From contig NZ_AUDK01000003.1 in the NCBI RefSeq assembly GCF_000425425.1, positions 124,001 to 188,000 on the forward strand: 64,000 nt of DNA, read 5' to 3'. The number at the start of each line of letters is the position of its first letter. The stretch's first letter is position 1. This document shows positions 31,780 to 40,272 of the stretch, in pieces. Made by a program: the position numbers and the translations under genes. A model generated the notes under the pieces. It had not been told where the DNA came from. It worked only from the letters and a program-made list of their open reading frames with translations, and made no database searches. The stretch is from Flavobacterium daejeonense DSM 17708. GTDB lineage: Bacteria > Bacteroidota > Bacteroidia > Flavobacteriales > Flavobacteriaceae.

Positions 31780-34164
31780 TTACTTAACCCTTCCTTTTTC
31801 TTCTTCATTACTATTACTTCTCACCTCTCTTTCAAATGATTTTCCAAAATAATAGGACAATGAGAACCGTATATTTTGAGGATTTGAATAATCTAATGCA
31901 GTTATTTGTATGTTGTTAACCTTTTGAGAATACCTCAATTTATTTGTCCTAAAAATATCTACAATACTAATTGCCATTTTTATCTTTTTTTCAAAGAATG
32001 ACATTCGTATTCCTGCATCAAAAAAATAGTAGCTTTCTAATTTATAACTTCCAAGAACTGATGGTGATGTATAAACAAAATCCAATGAAGCTTTAATGCT
32101 CTTTTTTTTATTTAATACAAAACTATTATAGGAATTAAAGGAGGCAGTCCAATTGCTTATTTCTGGAACGATTGTTGTCGTTTTAGGAGTAGTAATAGCA
32201 TATAAGAGGTTGAAACCTATATAATTTTCATATCCTTTCCATTTAGAAAAAGCATAATTTTCACTTAAAACAATACTGTTTTGTTTATAAAAATTATTTG
32301 GTTTTGCAATTTGAATACCTGAATCGGGTGAAACTAAAGTTATATAATCTATTCCGTTTGTTAAATTTTTATAGGATAAGGAACTATTCAAATTTTTATA
32401 ATTATGAGATATTTCTATGTTATTTGTTGAATAAGGTTGTAAAAAGGGATTTCCTTCCATATAATTAAATGCAGTAGAATAGAGGCGGAATGGGTTTAAA
32501 TCTGCATAAGAAGGTCTGTCTATTCGTCTATTATAATTTAAAGAGATAGTACTGTTTTCGTTTGCTGTATAGGTAAGATAAATTGTGGGAAATAATCGAA
32601 TGTAAGTATTTACATTTGTTTGTTCAATTGTTGCTGAAACACCTTTTGTTTGAGTATTTTCGGTTCTTAATCCTAACTGAAGTTCCCATTTTTTTGCTAA
32701 ACTTTTACTTCCAGAAATGTATAATGCTTGGGTATTTTCAGAGTAGTTAAATAGGTTGCTTTTTGCTAAATCTAATATAGGTTCAAGATTATAAGTATTG
32801 TAATACGCAAGATAATTATTGGTTTTTATAAAAGAAATTTTTGCTCCAAAAGAAATTTTTGCCCATTCCAAGGGCAAGTCCATATCTATTTTTGAAGAAT
32901 AAATTTTAATTTTTTGGTTACTTATGTTATTCGCTTTTAAATCCCTATTAGGAATTTCAGAGCCATTACCATAGTAGTAATTAGAACTAAATTTATTATC
33001 TAAATTAGAGTTGTACTCAAAGTAACCCACATCAAAAAAAAATTGTTTACCTACACTATCGAGTTTCTTTAAACTATAAAAATTTAAAGAGTGTGAAGTT
33101 TTTTTTGAGTTTACATAAGATGGAGTAACTATCAGAGAATCTATCTGACTTGAAACTTTATTTGTTATTACAGAATTACTAAAACCTATATCCAAAGGTT
33201 TGTTTTTAGAACCAATATATTGTAAGCCTAGTACTGTTTTTGGACTCATTTGATAGTCAAAATTTAATTGAGTGCTTAAATCGTTTTGAAAAGTTTTTTT
33301 TTCGTTTGTTTCAAACCAAGTAGCTTTTTGATAGTAAACGTAGTTTTCTTGATAAGGTGCTGTACTACCATTAGTATAGTTAATAACCGAATTAATTGTT
33401 ATTTTGTTTTTTTGATAATTCAGAACACTCCCTATACTTCCTAAATCAAATTTTGCTTTTGTGTAAGAATTATTAAAAGCCCCGCCCCAGCTATCCTTCT
33501 TTGCCTTTTTTAATTTAATATTTACAATACCGCTGTTGCCTTCAGCGTCGTATTTTGCAGGTGGTGTTGTGATTACTTCGATGCTTTTAATATTGTCAGA
33601 AGCAATTGTTTTTAGAAAATTAATTAAATTATCTCCAGAGAGTTGTATCAATTTTTCATCAATCATAACGCTCATTTTGTTTTTGCCTACCATGGTTATT
33701 TGGTCATTCTGCACCCGAATATTTGGTGTCATTTTCAGCACATCTATAGCATCACCACCAATCGCTTGAATACTGTTTTCGACATTAAAAACTAGTCTAT
33801 CAATTTTTCGTTCTATCAGTTTTTTCTTAGTAGTTATAATTACTTCTTGTAATTCATGATTGTTTTCAGTAACTATTATTTTTCCTAAATTTTTATTTTG
33901 ATCTAGTTTAATATTTTGAGTATAAAGTTTTTTTCCTGTTTGAATAATTTTTATTACATAATCACCCTTATCTACCACCATAGTAAATATTCCTTCTTCA
34001 TTTGTAAATTCCTTTTTTACGGTAATGGAATCTTTATTAGATAATAAAATTTCAGCAAAACTTACAGGTGCGTTATTTTGGTTAATAATTTTCCCTGTTA
34101 TATGAACTTGTGAAAGTAATGTGCTAGAATACACAAGAAAAATTAACAGTTTTATTCGTGTCAT
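31780..34164 (-). CDS. Outer-membrane beta-barrel receptor (TonB-receptor-like)
   Basis: A 794-residue outer-membrane protein with a signal peptide (ending STLLSQ) and a CarboxypepD_reg-like domain (residues about 19-95, GKIINQNNAPVSFAEILLSN). A plug-like domain follows (about 110-215: VLKMTPNIRVQNDQITMVGK, IKSIEVITTPPAKYDAEGNS). The remainder is a large barrel of the outer-membrane beta-barrel family 3 type. It starts the - strand operon, 135 bases before the precursor. In Bacteroidota RiPP clusters such barrels may take part in passage of the peptide across the outer membrane; this is inference. It is divergent from the XRE regulator. Confidence 0.88.
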   Translation of the reverse strand: MTRIKLLIFLVYSSTLLSQVHITGKIINQNNAPVSFAEILLSNKDSITVKKEFTNEEGIFTMVVDKGDYVIKIIQTGKKLYTQNIKLDQNKNLGKIIVTENNHELQEVIITTKKKLIERKIDRLVFNVENSIQAIGGDAIDVLKMTPNIRVQNDQITMVGKNKMSVMIDEKLIQLSGDNLINFLKTIASDNIKSIEVITTPPAKYDAEGNSGIVNIKLKKAKKDSWGGAFNNSYTKAKFDLGSIGSVLNYQKNKITINSVINYTNGSTAPYQENYVYYQKATWFETNEKKTFQNDLSTQLNFDYQMSPKTVLGLQYIGSKNKPLDIGFSNSVITNKVSSQIDSLIVTPSYVNSKKTSHSLNFYSLKKLDSVGKQFFFDVGYFEYNSNLDNKFSSNYYYGNGSEIPNRDLKANNISNQKIKIYSSKIDMDLPLEWAKISFGAKISFIKTNNYLAYYNTYNLEPILDLAKSNLFNYSENTQALYISGSKSLAKKWELQLGLRTENTQTKGVSATIEQTNVNTYIRLFPTIYLTYTANENSTISLNYNRRIDRPSYADLNPFRLYSTAFNYMEGNPFLQPYSTNNIEISHNYKNLNSSLSYKNLTNGIDYITLVSPDSGIQIAKPNNFYKQNSIVLSENYAFSKWKGYENYIGFNLLYAITTPKTTTIVPEISNWTASFNSYNSFVLNKKKSIKASLDFVYTSPSVLGSYKLESYYFFDAGIRMSFFEKKIKMAISIVDIFRTNKLRYSQKVNNIQITALDYSNPQNIRFSLSYYFGKSFEREVRSNSNEEEKGRVK

Positions 34165-34280
34165 TATATTTTATGTAAGATTTTGTTTAAAACAAAATAA
34201 CATCGAATATTTTAAAAAAAAAATGTGAATACAGCATTATGTAGGTAAATACAACAATATTTTTTATTATTGCAGAAGAA

Positions 34281-34340
34281 AATCAATGAAAATCAATGAA
34301 AATCAATGAAAATCAATGAAAATCAATGAAAATCAATGAA
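34281..34340 (+). repeat. Six perfect 10-bp tandem repeats over the XRE start
   Basis: The unit AATCAATGAA is repeated six times without error. Each unit carries an ATG; the fifth (34326) starts the XRE gene and the sixth is out of frame. The -7-like TATTATTG lies directly upstream at 34265-34272. A change in copy number would alter the leader length. Such short tandem repeats are prone to slippage during replication. Confidence 0.9.
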
Positions 34341-34667
34341 ACTATTAAAGCTATTAGAAGGATTAAGTATTTGTCACAGAGTTACATAGCTAATGAATTG
34401 AATTTAGATCAATCGCAATATTGCAGAAGAGAGAAAGGAGAAATTCAGTTTACTCCAAGTGAGATTGTGAAATTGTCCAAATTGTTAGAAGTTTCTATAG
34501 CTGAATTGTTCGGTGAGAAAATTATTGAATCACAAAGAATAAAAGAAATTAATGAGGAACTATCTGTTGCTGAAAAATTAATTGAGCAATATGAGTGTAG
34601 AATTAAAGAGAAAGACGAAATGATTTTCATCTTAAAACAAATGAATGAAAGAAAAACAAACCGCTAA
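34326..34667 (+). CDS. XRE family regulator divergent to the peptide operon
   Basis: A 113-residue protein: an XRE/Cro HTH (residues about 4-60; SQSYIANELNLDQSQYCRRE, then PSEIVKLSKLLEVSIAELFG) and a helical, coiled-coil-like tail (about 65-105). It is divergently placed from the receptor-precursor-maturase operon, so control of that operon is likely. Its start lies in tandem repeats. Its last residues (ERKTNR) and stop are read out of frame from the displaced mfd tail, so the original C-terminus was probably altered when the island arrived. Confidence 0.85.
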   Translation: MKINETIKAIRRIKYLSQSYIANELNLDQSQYCRREKGEIQFTPSEIVKLSKLLEVSIAELFGEKIIESQRIKEINEELSVAEKLIEQYECRIKEKDEMIFILKQMNERKTNR

Positions 34668-34758
34668 CGGTTTGCGTTTATTACTAACGTTTGATAACGT
34701 AAAATCAACCAGAAGAGCTTTGGAACTGATGGAGCTATTGGGTGAAAAAGAAGGCTAA
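34645..34758 (+). pseudogene. mfd': Displaced 3' fragment of mfd
   Basis: This segment encodes MKEKQTANGLRLLLTFDNVK and onward to LLGEKEG and TAA, the last 37 codons of an mfd gene. The first 33 residues are identical to the end of the intact Mfd (27296-27406), while many third positions differ and the final three to four residues differ. It lies in another frame than the XRE gene and lacks a full gene in front. It most likely is the resident mfd tail, cut off by the island. Confidence 0.9.
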
Positions 34759-34862
34759 GTAAGTTTTTTTGTCAAAATAATTGTAGTTCATCGGTTTTCT
34801 TAGTGTTTTTTGATTTTTTATGGCATTTTTATATACTTTAGTGTAAAAAAAGAATAATTTGT

Positions 34863-34884
34863 AAAAAAGCCGTAAGGCTTTTTT
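34863..34884. terminator. Terminator after the mfd fragment
   Basis: A perfect stem AAAAAAGCC / GGCTTTTTT (34863-34871, 34876-34884) with a 4-base loop and A/T runs at both sides. In the ancestral order this would terminate mfd. Confidence 0.85.
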
Positions 34885-34913
34885 ATGATTTTAGCCGATT
34901 TGTACTAAGATTT

Positions 34914-36998
34914 ATGACAATTAAAAAAACGTCCCCAAAAATATTTTTTTTAATCGTTTCCTCCAGTGTGGTTTTCTTAATGCTCTATGCTGTTTTGTTG
35001 TATTATATCAATAAAACGGAGAAAGATGCTTATCGAAATTCAGTCGAATTGTTCGAAAGTAAAATCAATCAGCTGCTATTATTAGAGTCTAAACCTATTT
35101 TAACCGCGCTGAAAAATGATACCAATTGGGATGAGTTTGTCGATTTTACCATTACAAAAAATCAATCCTGGTATGATGAAACCATTAGTAATGAATTGGA
35201 AATTTACGGTGCCGATTATTTAGGGGTTTACGATAAAAACAAGAAATTTATAACCCGAACGCCTACAGTCGTTATTAAAACGCTTGATTTTATTCCTAAG
35301 GCTGCGATGACGGTTTTGGATATAAAAGGAGCAGCAAAATTCTATGTAAAAATTCCGGAAGGCATTGTCGAAGTGACCGGTGCAACAATTCATCCTTCGG
35401 ATGATCCTTTCAAAAAGAAAACCAACGCTTCCGGTTATTTTTTTGCGGTCCGTTTAATCAATTCGAAATTCCTTAAAAATTTAGAGAAAATTACGTCTTC
35501 AAAAATTACTTTTCTGAATGTTGAGGAGCGTAATTTGGAAAAAAGACATGTGGTAAGTGCCATATATCCTTTGGAAAATTCCAGAGGGAAACTGATAGGA
35601 AGATTGCTTTTCGAAAAAAAATTTGATGTTTACTTTGAAAACACCACCCGGATTTTATATGTAATTATTGCGGTGTTTTTATTGTATTTGGGTGTCAGTA
35701 TTTACTACACCCGAAAATTGGTTTACCGCCCGTTGTTTTTGGTTCGGAAAGCATTGCAAAAAGGAAGTAAAAGTGCGATAGCCGAATTGAAAAAATCCAG
35801 CGGAGAGTTCAGTTATATTGGTAATTTGTTTGAAGAAAATAACAATCAGAAAATAGATTTGATAAAAGCCAAGATAAAAGCCGAAGAAGGCGATTTGCTG
35901 AAAGCTTCGTTTTTGGCTAATTTATCCCATGAGATTCGAACTCCAATGAATGCCATTAACGGTTTTACCGAATTGATTTTGAATACGGAACTCAATGAAA
36001 AAGAGCGAATCGAATATTTGAATGTCATTCAGCAAAACGGAAAAAATCTGGTTTCTATTATTGATGATTTGATTGAAATGTCTAAGATTGATGCCAATCA
36101 GATTGCGCCTAATTTTACCGAAATTAATCTGGAATCCTGTATTGACGAACTTTATAAAACCATTAAAGTTACCATTCCGCCAAGCAAACCTTTGAAATTT
36201 AAACTGATTAAGAGCAGCGTTCCGACTGCTAATAATATCGTGACGGACGAAATTAAGTTAAAACAGGTCATCATCAATTTGCTTACTAATGCCATTAAAT
36301 ATACTGATGAGGGAATGGTGCGGTTTAAATATGAAATTGATGAGTTACAAAATCTGATTCATTTTGCCATTCAGGATACAGGTGCGGGAATTGAAGAAGG
36401 GCAGCATCAGCATGTTTTTGACCGTTTTAAACGGGTCGAAAACGACAAATCAATAATGGTGGGAGGTTTAGGTTTGGGACTTTCTATTTCAAAAGCCTAT
36501 ATCGAAATTTTAGGCGGAAGCATTCGACTAGAGTCAAAAATAGGTGAAGGTTCCAGTTTTTATTTTTCAATTCCGTTGAAATATGCCAAGGATGAGCCTG
36601 TTGAGGTGAAATCTATCAGGGAAAAAGAATTGACCAAATCAGAAAATAAAGTGATTTTGATTGCCGAAGACGATAATATCAATTTTTTACTTTTTCAAAA
36701 AATGATGAAAGACAAGGCTTATCAAATTATCCGTGCGGTCAACGGACAGGAAGCGGTAGATATTTGTTCTCATAATGCTGCGATTGATTTGGTTTTGATG
36801 GATATCAAAATGCCGGTTTTGAATGGTTTTGAAGCCATAGAACAGATTAGGGTTTTCCGGCCACAACTGCCTATTATTGCTCAAACGGCTTATTCTTCTT
36901 CCGAAGATAAGGTTAAAATAGAGCAGGCAGGATTTGATGATTATATTACCAAACCTTTGAACAGAGAGCGTTTGTTTGAATTAATGGATAAGTATTGA
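34914..36998 (+). CDS. Hybrid sensor histidine kinase with CHASE4-like sensor
   Basis: A 694-residue membrane sensor. Two helices (about 10-29 and 243-263) border a 210-residue extracellular domain resembling CHASE4 (ALKNDTNWDEFVDFT, GADYLGVYDKNKKFI). The HisKA domain has the phospho-acceptor His in FLANLSHEIRTPMNAI (about residue 339). The ATPase domain has NLLTNAIKYT, DTGAGIEEG and GGLGLGLS. A C-terminal receiver (about 575-694) has VLMDIKMPVLNG. All catalytic residues are present. It starts after the terminator at 34863. The stimulus is unknown. Confidence 0.93.
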   Translation: MTIKKTSPKIFFLIVSSSVVFLMLYAVLLYYINKTEKDAYRNSVELFESKINQLLLLESKPILTALKNDTNWDEFVDFTITKNQSWYDETISNELEIYGADYLGVYDKNKKFITRTPTVVIKTLDFIPKAAMTVLDIKGAAKFYVKIPEGIVEVTGATIHPSDDPFKKKTNASGYFFAVRLINSKFLKNLEKITSSKITFLNVEERNLEKRHVVSAIYPLENSRGKLIGRLLFEKKFDVYFENTTRILYVIIAVFLLYLGVSIYYTRKLVYRPLFLVRKALQKGSKSAIAELKKSSGEFSYIGNLFEENNNQKIDLIKAKIKAEEGDLLKASFLANLSHEIRTPMNAINGFTELILNTELNEKERIEYLNVIQQNGKNLVSIIDDLIEMSKIDANQIAPNFTEINLESCIDELYKTIKVTIPPSKPLKFKLIKSSVPTANNIVTDEIKLKQVIINLLTNAIKYTDEGMVRFKYEIDELQNLIHFAIQDTGAGIEEGQHQHVFDRFKRVENDKSIMVGGLGLGLSISKAYIEILGGSIRLESKIGEGSSFYFSIPLKYAKDEPVEVKSIREKELTKSENKVILIAEDDNINFLLFQKMMKDKAYQIIRAVNGQEAVDICSHNAAIDLVLMDIKMPVLNGFEAIEQIRVFRPQLPIIAQTAYSSSEDKVKIEQAGFDDYITKPLNRERLFELMDKY

Positions 36999-37003
36999 TT
37001 TGG

Positions 37004-37846
37004 ATGAAAATAGTAGAAACAGGTTTTTTAGGTTTATTGCTGATAGTTTCGGTTGTTGGTTTTTCGCAAAAGGAGCAAGTGACAGATACCCTTTTAAAAG
37101 AGAAAAAGCTGAGTTTGAATGTGGATATTGTGAGTCGGTATTTGTGGCGCGGCCAATGTTGGGGCGGAAATTATATGGCTGTGCAACCTTCGGCGGAATA
37201 TGCAATCACCTCAGGATTGTCCATCGGAAGTTGGGCTACGACTAATTTTAAAAAGGATTATTTTTATCCGGATAATGAAAACTACTATAAAGGTTATCGC
37301 GAAATAGATTTTTACGCCAGTTATCAGCTTACTGATTTTTTACAAGTTCAGATTTGGGATTATTACTGGCCTTCGGTTTCGAGGGTCGAGGGGGTGAGTA
37401 ATCGGTTTTTTAATTACGGACCTACGAGTTCGCAAACAGTTGATGCGATTTTGTATTTTGATTTTTCTGAAGGCTATCGTTTTCCTTTCAATGCGACGAT
37501 TAGTACATTAGTTGGTGGAAATGATTATCGTTATGGCAAAAATATAAATCCGAAGCGCAATTATACTACCTATATGGAATTAGGTTATACTTTTAATTTG
37601 TTTCAAAATATCGAATTATTGGCTTCTTCGGGTGTTGTTTTAAATAATCAGGCGGAGTATTATAATTTTGCCAATTATGATAAACCGTCATTTGTTAATT
37701 TGTCATTAAAAGCAATTAAAGAGATAAGTTTGAGCGATAATGTGATGATGCCTATTTCGCTGAATTATGTCCATAACGGAGCAACAAAAAATACTGATTT
37801 TTTTGGAAAAAATTTTCTGGTGGCCGGAGTGAGTTTTGGTTATTAA
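37004..37846 (+). CDS. TorF-like putative porin
   Basis: A 280-residue outer-membrane protein with a signal peptide (LLLIVSVVGFSQ) and a barrel pattern to the end (FLVAGVSFGY). The segment LNVDIVSRYLWRGQCWGG resembles the early strand of TorF-type putative porins. The ATG at 37004 is preferred to an upstream TTG because it directly precedes a proper signal peptide. It begins 6 bases after the histidine kinase stop, so both probably share a transcript. The substrate is unknown. Confidence 0.75.
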   Translation: MKIVETGFLGLLLIVSVVGFSQKEQVTDTLLKEKKLSLNVDIVSRYLWRGQCWGGNYMAVQPSAEYAITSGLSIGSWATTNFKKDYFYPDNENYYKGYREIDFYASYQLTDFLQVQIWDYYWPSVSRVEGVSNRFFNYGPTSSQTVDAILYFDFSEGYRFPFNATISTLVGGNDYRYGKNINPKRNYTTYMELGYTFNLFQNIELLASSGVVLNNQAEYYNFANYDKPSFVNLSLKAIKEISLSDNVMMPISLNYVHNGATKNTDFFGKNFLVAGVSFGY

Positions 37847-37884
37847 TAAATTTTTTTCGGGTTTTTAATTTCGAAAAAAAGCAT

Positions 37885-37918
37885 AAAAAGCAGGAATTTA
37901 GATAAAAACCTGCTTTTT
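37885..37918. terminator. Bidirectional terminator between convergent genes
   Basis: A 10-bp perfect stem AAAAAGCAGG / CCTGCTTTTT (37885-37894, 37909-37918), serving the porin gene and the - strand gene that ends at 37937. Confidence 0.85.
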
Positions 37919-37936
37919 AAAAGTGTTATGTTAGTT

Positions 37937-38593
37937 TTAGTTTTTCAAATCTTTGATTACTTTGAAAGCAACATCAACCTGATCTTCACCTACTAAAATG
38001 GTAAATTCGTTAGAAGTCGAAATTACCTCGTTGATGATGATTCCTTCCCAGGCCAAACGTTGGAAAATGAAATAATAAATTCCCGGAACCACAATGTTTT
38101 CTTTTGGTAATTTTACTGTAATGGAAGCTAAATTGTCTAATTTCTGAATTAATTTTTCGTTCGAAAAATGTTTGTCAACCAGTTTGTTTACGGTATTGCT
38201 TACTACAATGTTGATTTCATTTACGCCTCTTGAAGAAGTATAAAATACATCCGGAAAACCATTGATGTCCGAAATTAATTCGGCCTGTTTGTTTAAAACA
38301 GTTTCCGAAACCGCAAAAGTGTAATCAGTCAGCGCAGAACGAACAGTAATTTCACCTATATTTTTAATTACTTTGTTGATTTTGTGGTTGAGTCTGAAAT
38401 CCAATTCTTCGGTTAGTCGTTTTAAAGACATTACCACGGCACCCTGTTTTACTTCTTTACCAAATTCGCTTTCTAATTCGGCCATGATGTTCCTGGATAA
38501 TGAAGTTAAATTAATGATTCCCAGTGATAAAGCATTTAATAAAAAGGGTTTTGTTTTGATGTAATTTTCGACTATTGAGGAAACAGTTTTCAT
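37937..38593 (-). CDS. ACT-domain protein, 'aspartate kinase'-like without kinase domain
   Basis: A 218-residue soluble protein. The C-terminal part shows ACT-like pattern (LASITVKLPKENIVVPG, then VISTSNEFTILVGEDQVDVAFKVI), resembling the regulatory part of aspartate kinases. The N-terminal part is helical, with a winged-helix-like look (NIMAELESEFGKEVKQGAVV). No amino-acid kinase domain is present, so the label aspartate kinase often given to such flavobacterial proteins is not supported by activity. A role in amino-acid-responsive regulation is possible. Confidence 0.7.
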   Translation of the reverse strand: MKTVSSIVENYIKTKPFLLNALSLGIINLTSLSRNIMAELESEFGKEVKQGAVVMSLKRLTEELDFRLNHKINKVIKNIGEITVRSALTDYTFAVSETVLNKQAELISDINGFPDVFYTSSRGVNEINIVVSNTVNKLVDKHFSNEKLIQKLDNLASITVKLPKENIVVPGIYYFIFQRLAWEGIIINEVISTSNEFTILVGEDQVDVAFKVIKDLKN

Positions 38594-38711
38594 AATTGTA
38601 TAGGTGTTTTTACTTAGTTTTTATATCGATTTACTTAGTTAAATCGTTAAAAATATGGGCAAATATAATTAAAAAAACAATTTGTTACAAAAATAACATG
38701 AAAAATTAACG

Positions 38712-39071
38712 TTAAAAGTGATAAAATGCATCTGTAAGGTGTTCAATTACAAAAGATTTGTTGGTTTTTTGGATGGCAATTATATCAAAGCGAACGTTGC
38801 AGTCGAGATCTTTTTCAACTACGTAGTTGTCTACGGCTTTCGTAAGTAGTTTTATTTTTTTCTGGTTTACAAAGTCCTGAGGAAGACCAAATTCAATCGA
38901 AGAACGGGTTTTTACTTCTATAATTGCCAGAGTGTCATTTATTTGGGCAATGATGTCTATTTCGGCTTTTTGAAAAGTCCAATTGGTTTCTAAAATCGAA
39001 TAGCCGTTATTTTGTAAAAACTCAACAGCTAATTCTTCTCCCAGTTTTCCTAATTCGTTGTGCTCAGCCAT
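38712..39071 (-). CDS. yraN: YraN family (UPF0102) endonuclease-like protein
   Basis: A 119-residue protein with the PD-(D/E)XK-like core typical of YraN: HNELGKLGEELAVEFLQNNG at the start, then WTFQKAEIDIIAQINDTLAIIEVKTRS (with E..D, E and K of the nuclease-like motif), and NVRFDIIAI. Its family has a restriction-endonuclease-like fold with unknown biological role. It is complete and stands 64 bases before the LD-carboxypeptidase gene. Confidence 0.93.
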   Translation of the reverse strand: MAEHNELGKLGEELAVEFLQNNGYSILETNWTFQKAEIDIIAQINDTLAIIEVKTRSSIEFGLPQDFVNQKKIKLLTKAVDNYVVEKDLDCNVRFDIIAIQKTNKSFVIEHLTDAFYHF

Positions 39072-39135
39072 TAGAAATAGTTTTCAGTGTTTAATAATCA
39101 GTTGAAATTTTATTTAAGATTGAAATTGCCATTGA

Positions 39136-40131
39136 TTAATCTTCAAATTTCAACGTACTTTTCTCCAGTGTGACTTCTATTGAAACCTGATTTCCCAAAA
39201 TCAATGCTCTGTTGTCCAGGATGTGTCCTGCCGGGAAATTATAAATCACCGGGATTTTGTAATTTTTAATCACATCCTGAATAATTTCAACGGCATTTTT
39301 TCCCCAGGGAATTTCGTTGTCTTTCATTTTGGTCATGGATCCCACTACAATTCCTTTGATGCTTTCAAGACAACCATTGCGTTTTAAATTCATCATCATA
39401 CGATCAATATGGTATAAATACTCATCTAAATCTTCGATAAATAATATTTTTTCATGACAATCAATAGCCGATGGGGAACCAAATAAACTATATAAAATAG
39501 AAAGATTTCCGCCTACTAATTCTCCTTTAGCTGCTCCGGTGCGGTTCATCGGGTCAGAAGGAATTTCGTAGCTTAGAGATTCGTTAAACAAGGCTTCTCT
39601 CAAAGTTTCTTTGGCTTCAGCCGTTGCTCTGGGAATACTCACCGGCATAATGCCGTGAATGGTTTTATAACCCAAAGTGTTTAGGTGATTGTGTAAAACG
39701 GTAATATCGCTAAAACCTACAATCCATTTTGGGTTTTCTTTGAATTTGGTAAAATCTAAGGCATCAATAATTCTCACGGTTCCGTAACCGCCTTTTACAC
39801 ACCAAATCGCTTTGATATTTGGGTTGTCCAGCTGGGTTTGAAAATCGGCAGTTCTTTCTTCATCAGTTCCTGCCAGTTGATTGTTGTCTAAGCCAATGCT
39901 TTTTCCAATAACGACTTCCAGTCCCCAACTGTGTAATAAATCAATCGCAGGTTGTAGTTGGTTGTCGGTATATTTTCGGGCGGTGGCAACAATGGCAACG
40001 GTGTCTCCTTTTTGTAAAGCGGCTGGTGTAATCATCTGTTTTTGGGCTTGACTATTATTGAAAAATTGAAAAAATAAAATCAGGGAAAAGCAAAATTGTA
40101 GATTAAATGTTGAAAATTGAGAAGTAAACAT
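39136..40131 (-). CDS. LD-carboxypeptidase (peptidase S66 family)
   Basis: A 331-residue secreted peptidase that in its family removes the terminal D-alanine from murein tetrapeptides. The ATG at 40131 gives a normal signal peptide (FSLILFFQFFNNSQAQ); the longer frame upstream lacks one. The nucleophile Ser is in VGFSDITVLHNHL, the Glu in LFIEDLDEYLYHIDRM, and GGYGTVRIIDALD and FPAGHILDNRALILG complete the S66 pattern. The site is periplasmic. It is transcribed away from the exo/endonuclease-phosphatase gene. Confidence 0.92.
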   Translation of the reverse strand: MFTSQFSTFNLQFCFSLILFFQFFNNSQAQKQMITPAALQKGDTVAIVATARKYTDNQLQPAIDLLHSWGLEVVIGKSIGLDNNQLAGTDEERTADFQTQLDNPNIKAIWCVKGGYGTVRIIDALDFTKFKENPKWIVGFSDITVLHNHLNTLGYKTIHGIMPVSIPRATAEAKETLREALFNESLSYEIPSDPMNRTGAAKGELVGGNLSILYSLFGSPSAIDCHEKILFIEDLDEYLYHIDRMMMNLKRNGCLESIKGIVVGSMTKMKDNEIPWGKNAVEIIQDVIKNYKIPVIYNFPAGHILDNRALILGNQVSIEVTLEKSTLKFED

Positions 40132-40272
40132 AGGGCTTTTTTTCCTGAATAAATAAAGTTGCAATGCCTTGGTGAAGCATCCAAACAAAGATAAAGAAAT
40201 TCAAAAAATAAATGATTGCAAATTGTATGAAATGGTTTAAATTTACTAAAAACGCTTTAAATTGAATTAGTT

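Noticed and set aside
34281..34340. Regular repeats considered as a CRISPR array
   Set aside because: The units are 10 bp and directly adjacent without spacers, and no cas gene is nearby. They are simple tandem repeats.
27403..34667. The island considered as part of the ICE
   Set aside because: The integrase and attachment-like site lie at 21.7-23.4 kb, followed by chromosomal lipoprotein and mfd genes. The mfd tail duplication marks a separate insertion event.
37937..38593. Full aspartate kinase
   Set aside because: Only about 218 residues with ACT-like ends are present. The amino-acid kinase domain is absent.
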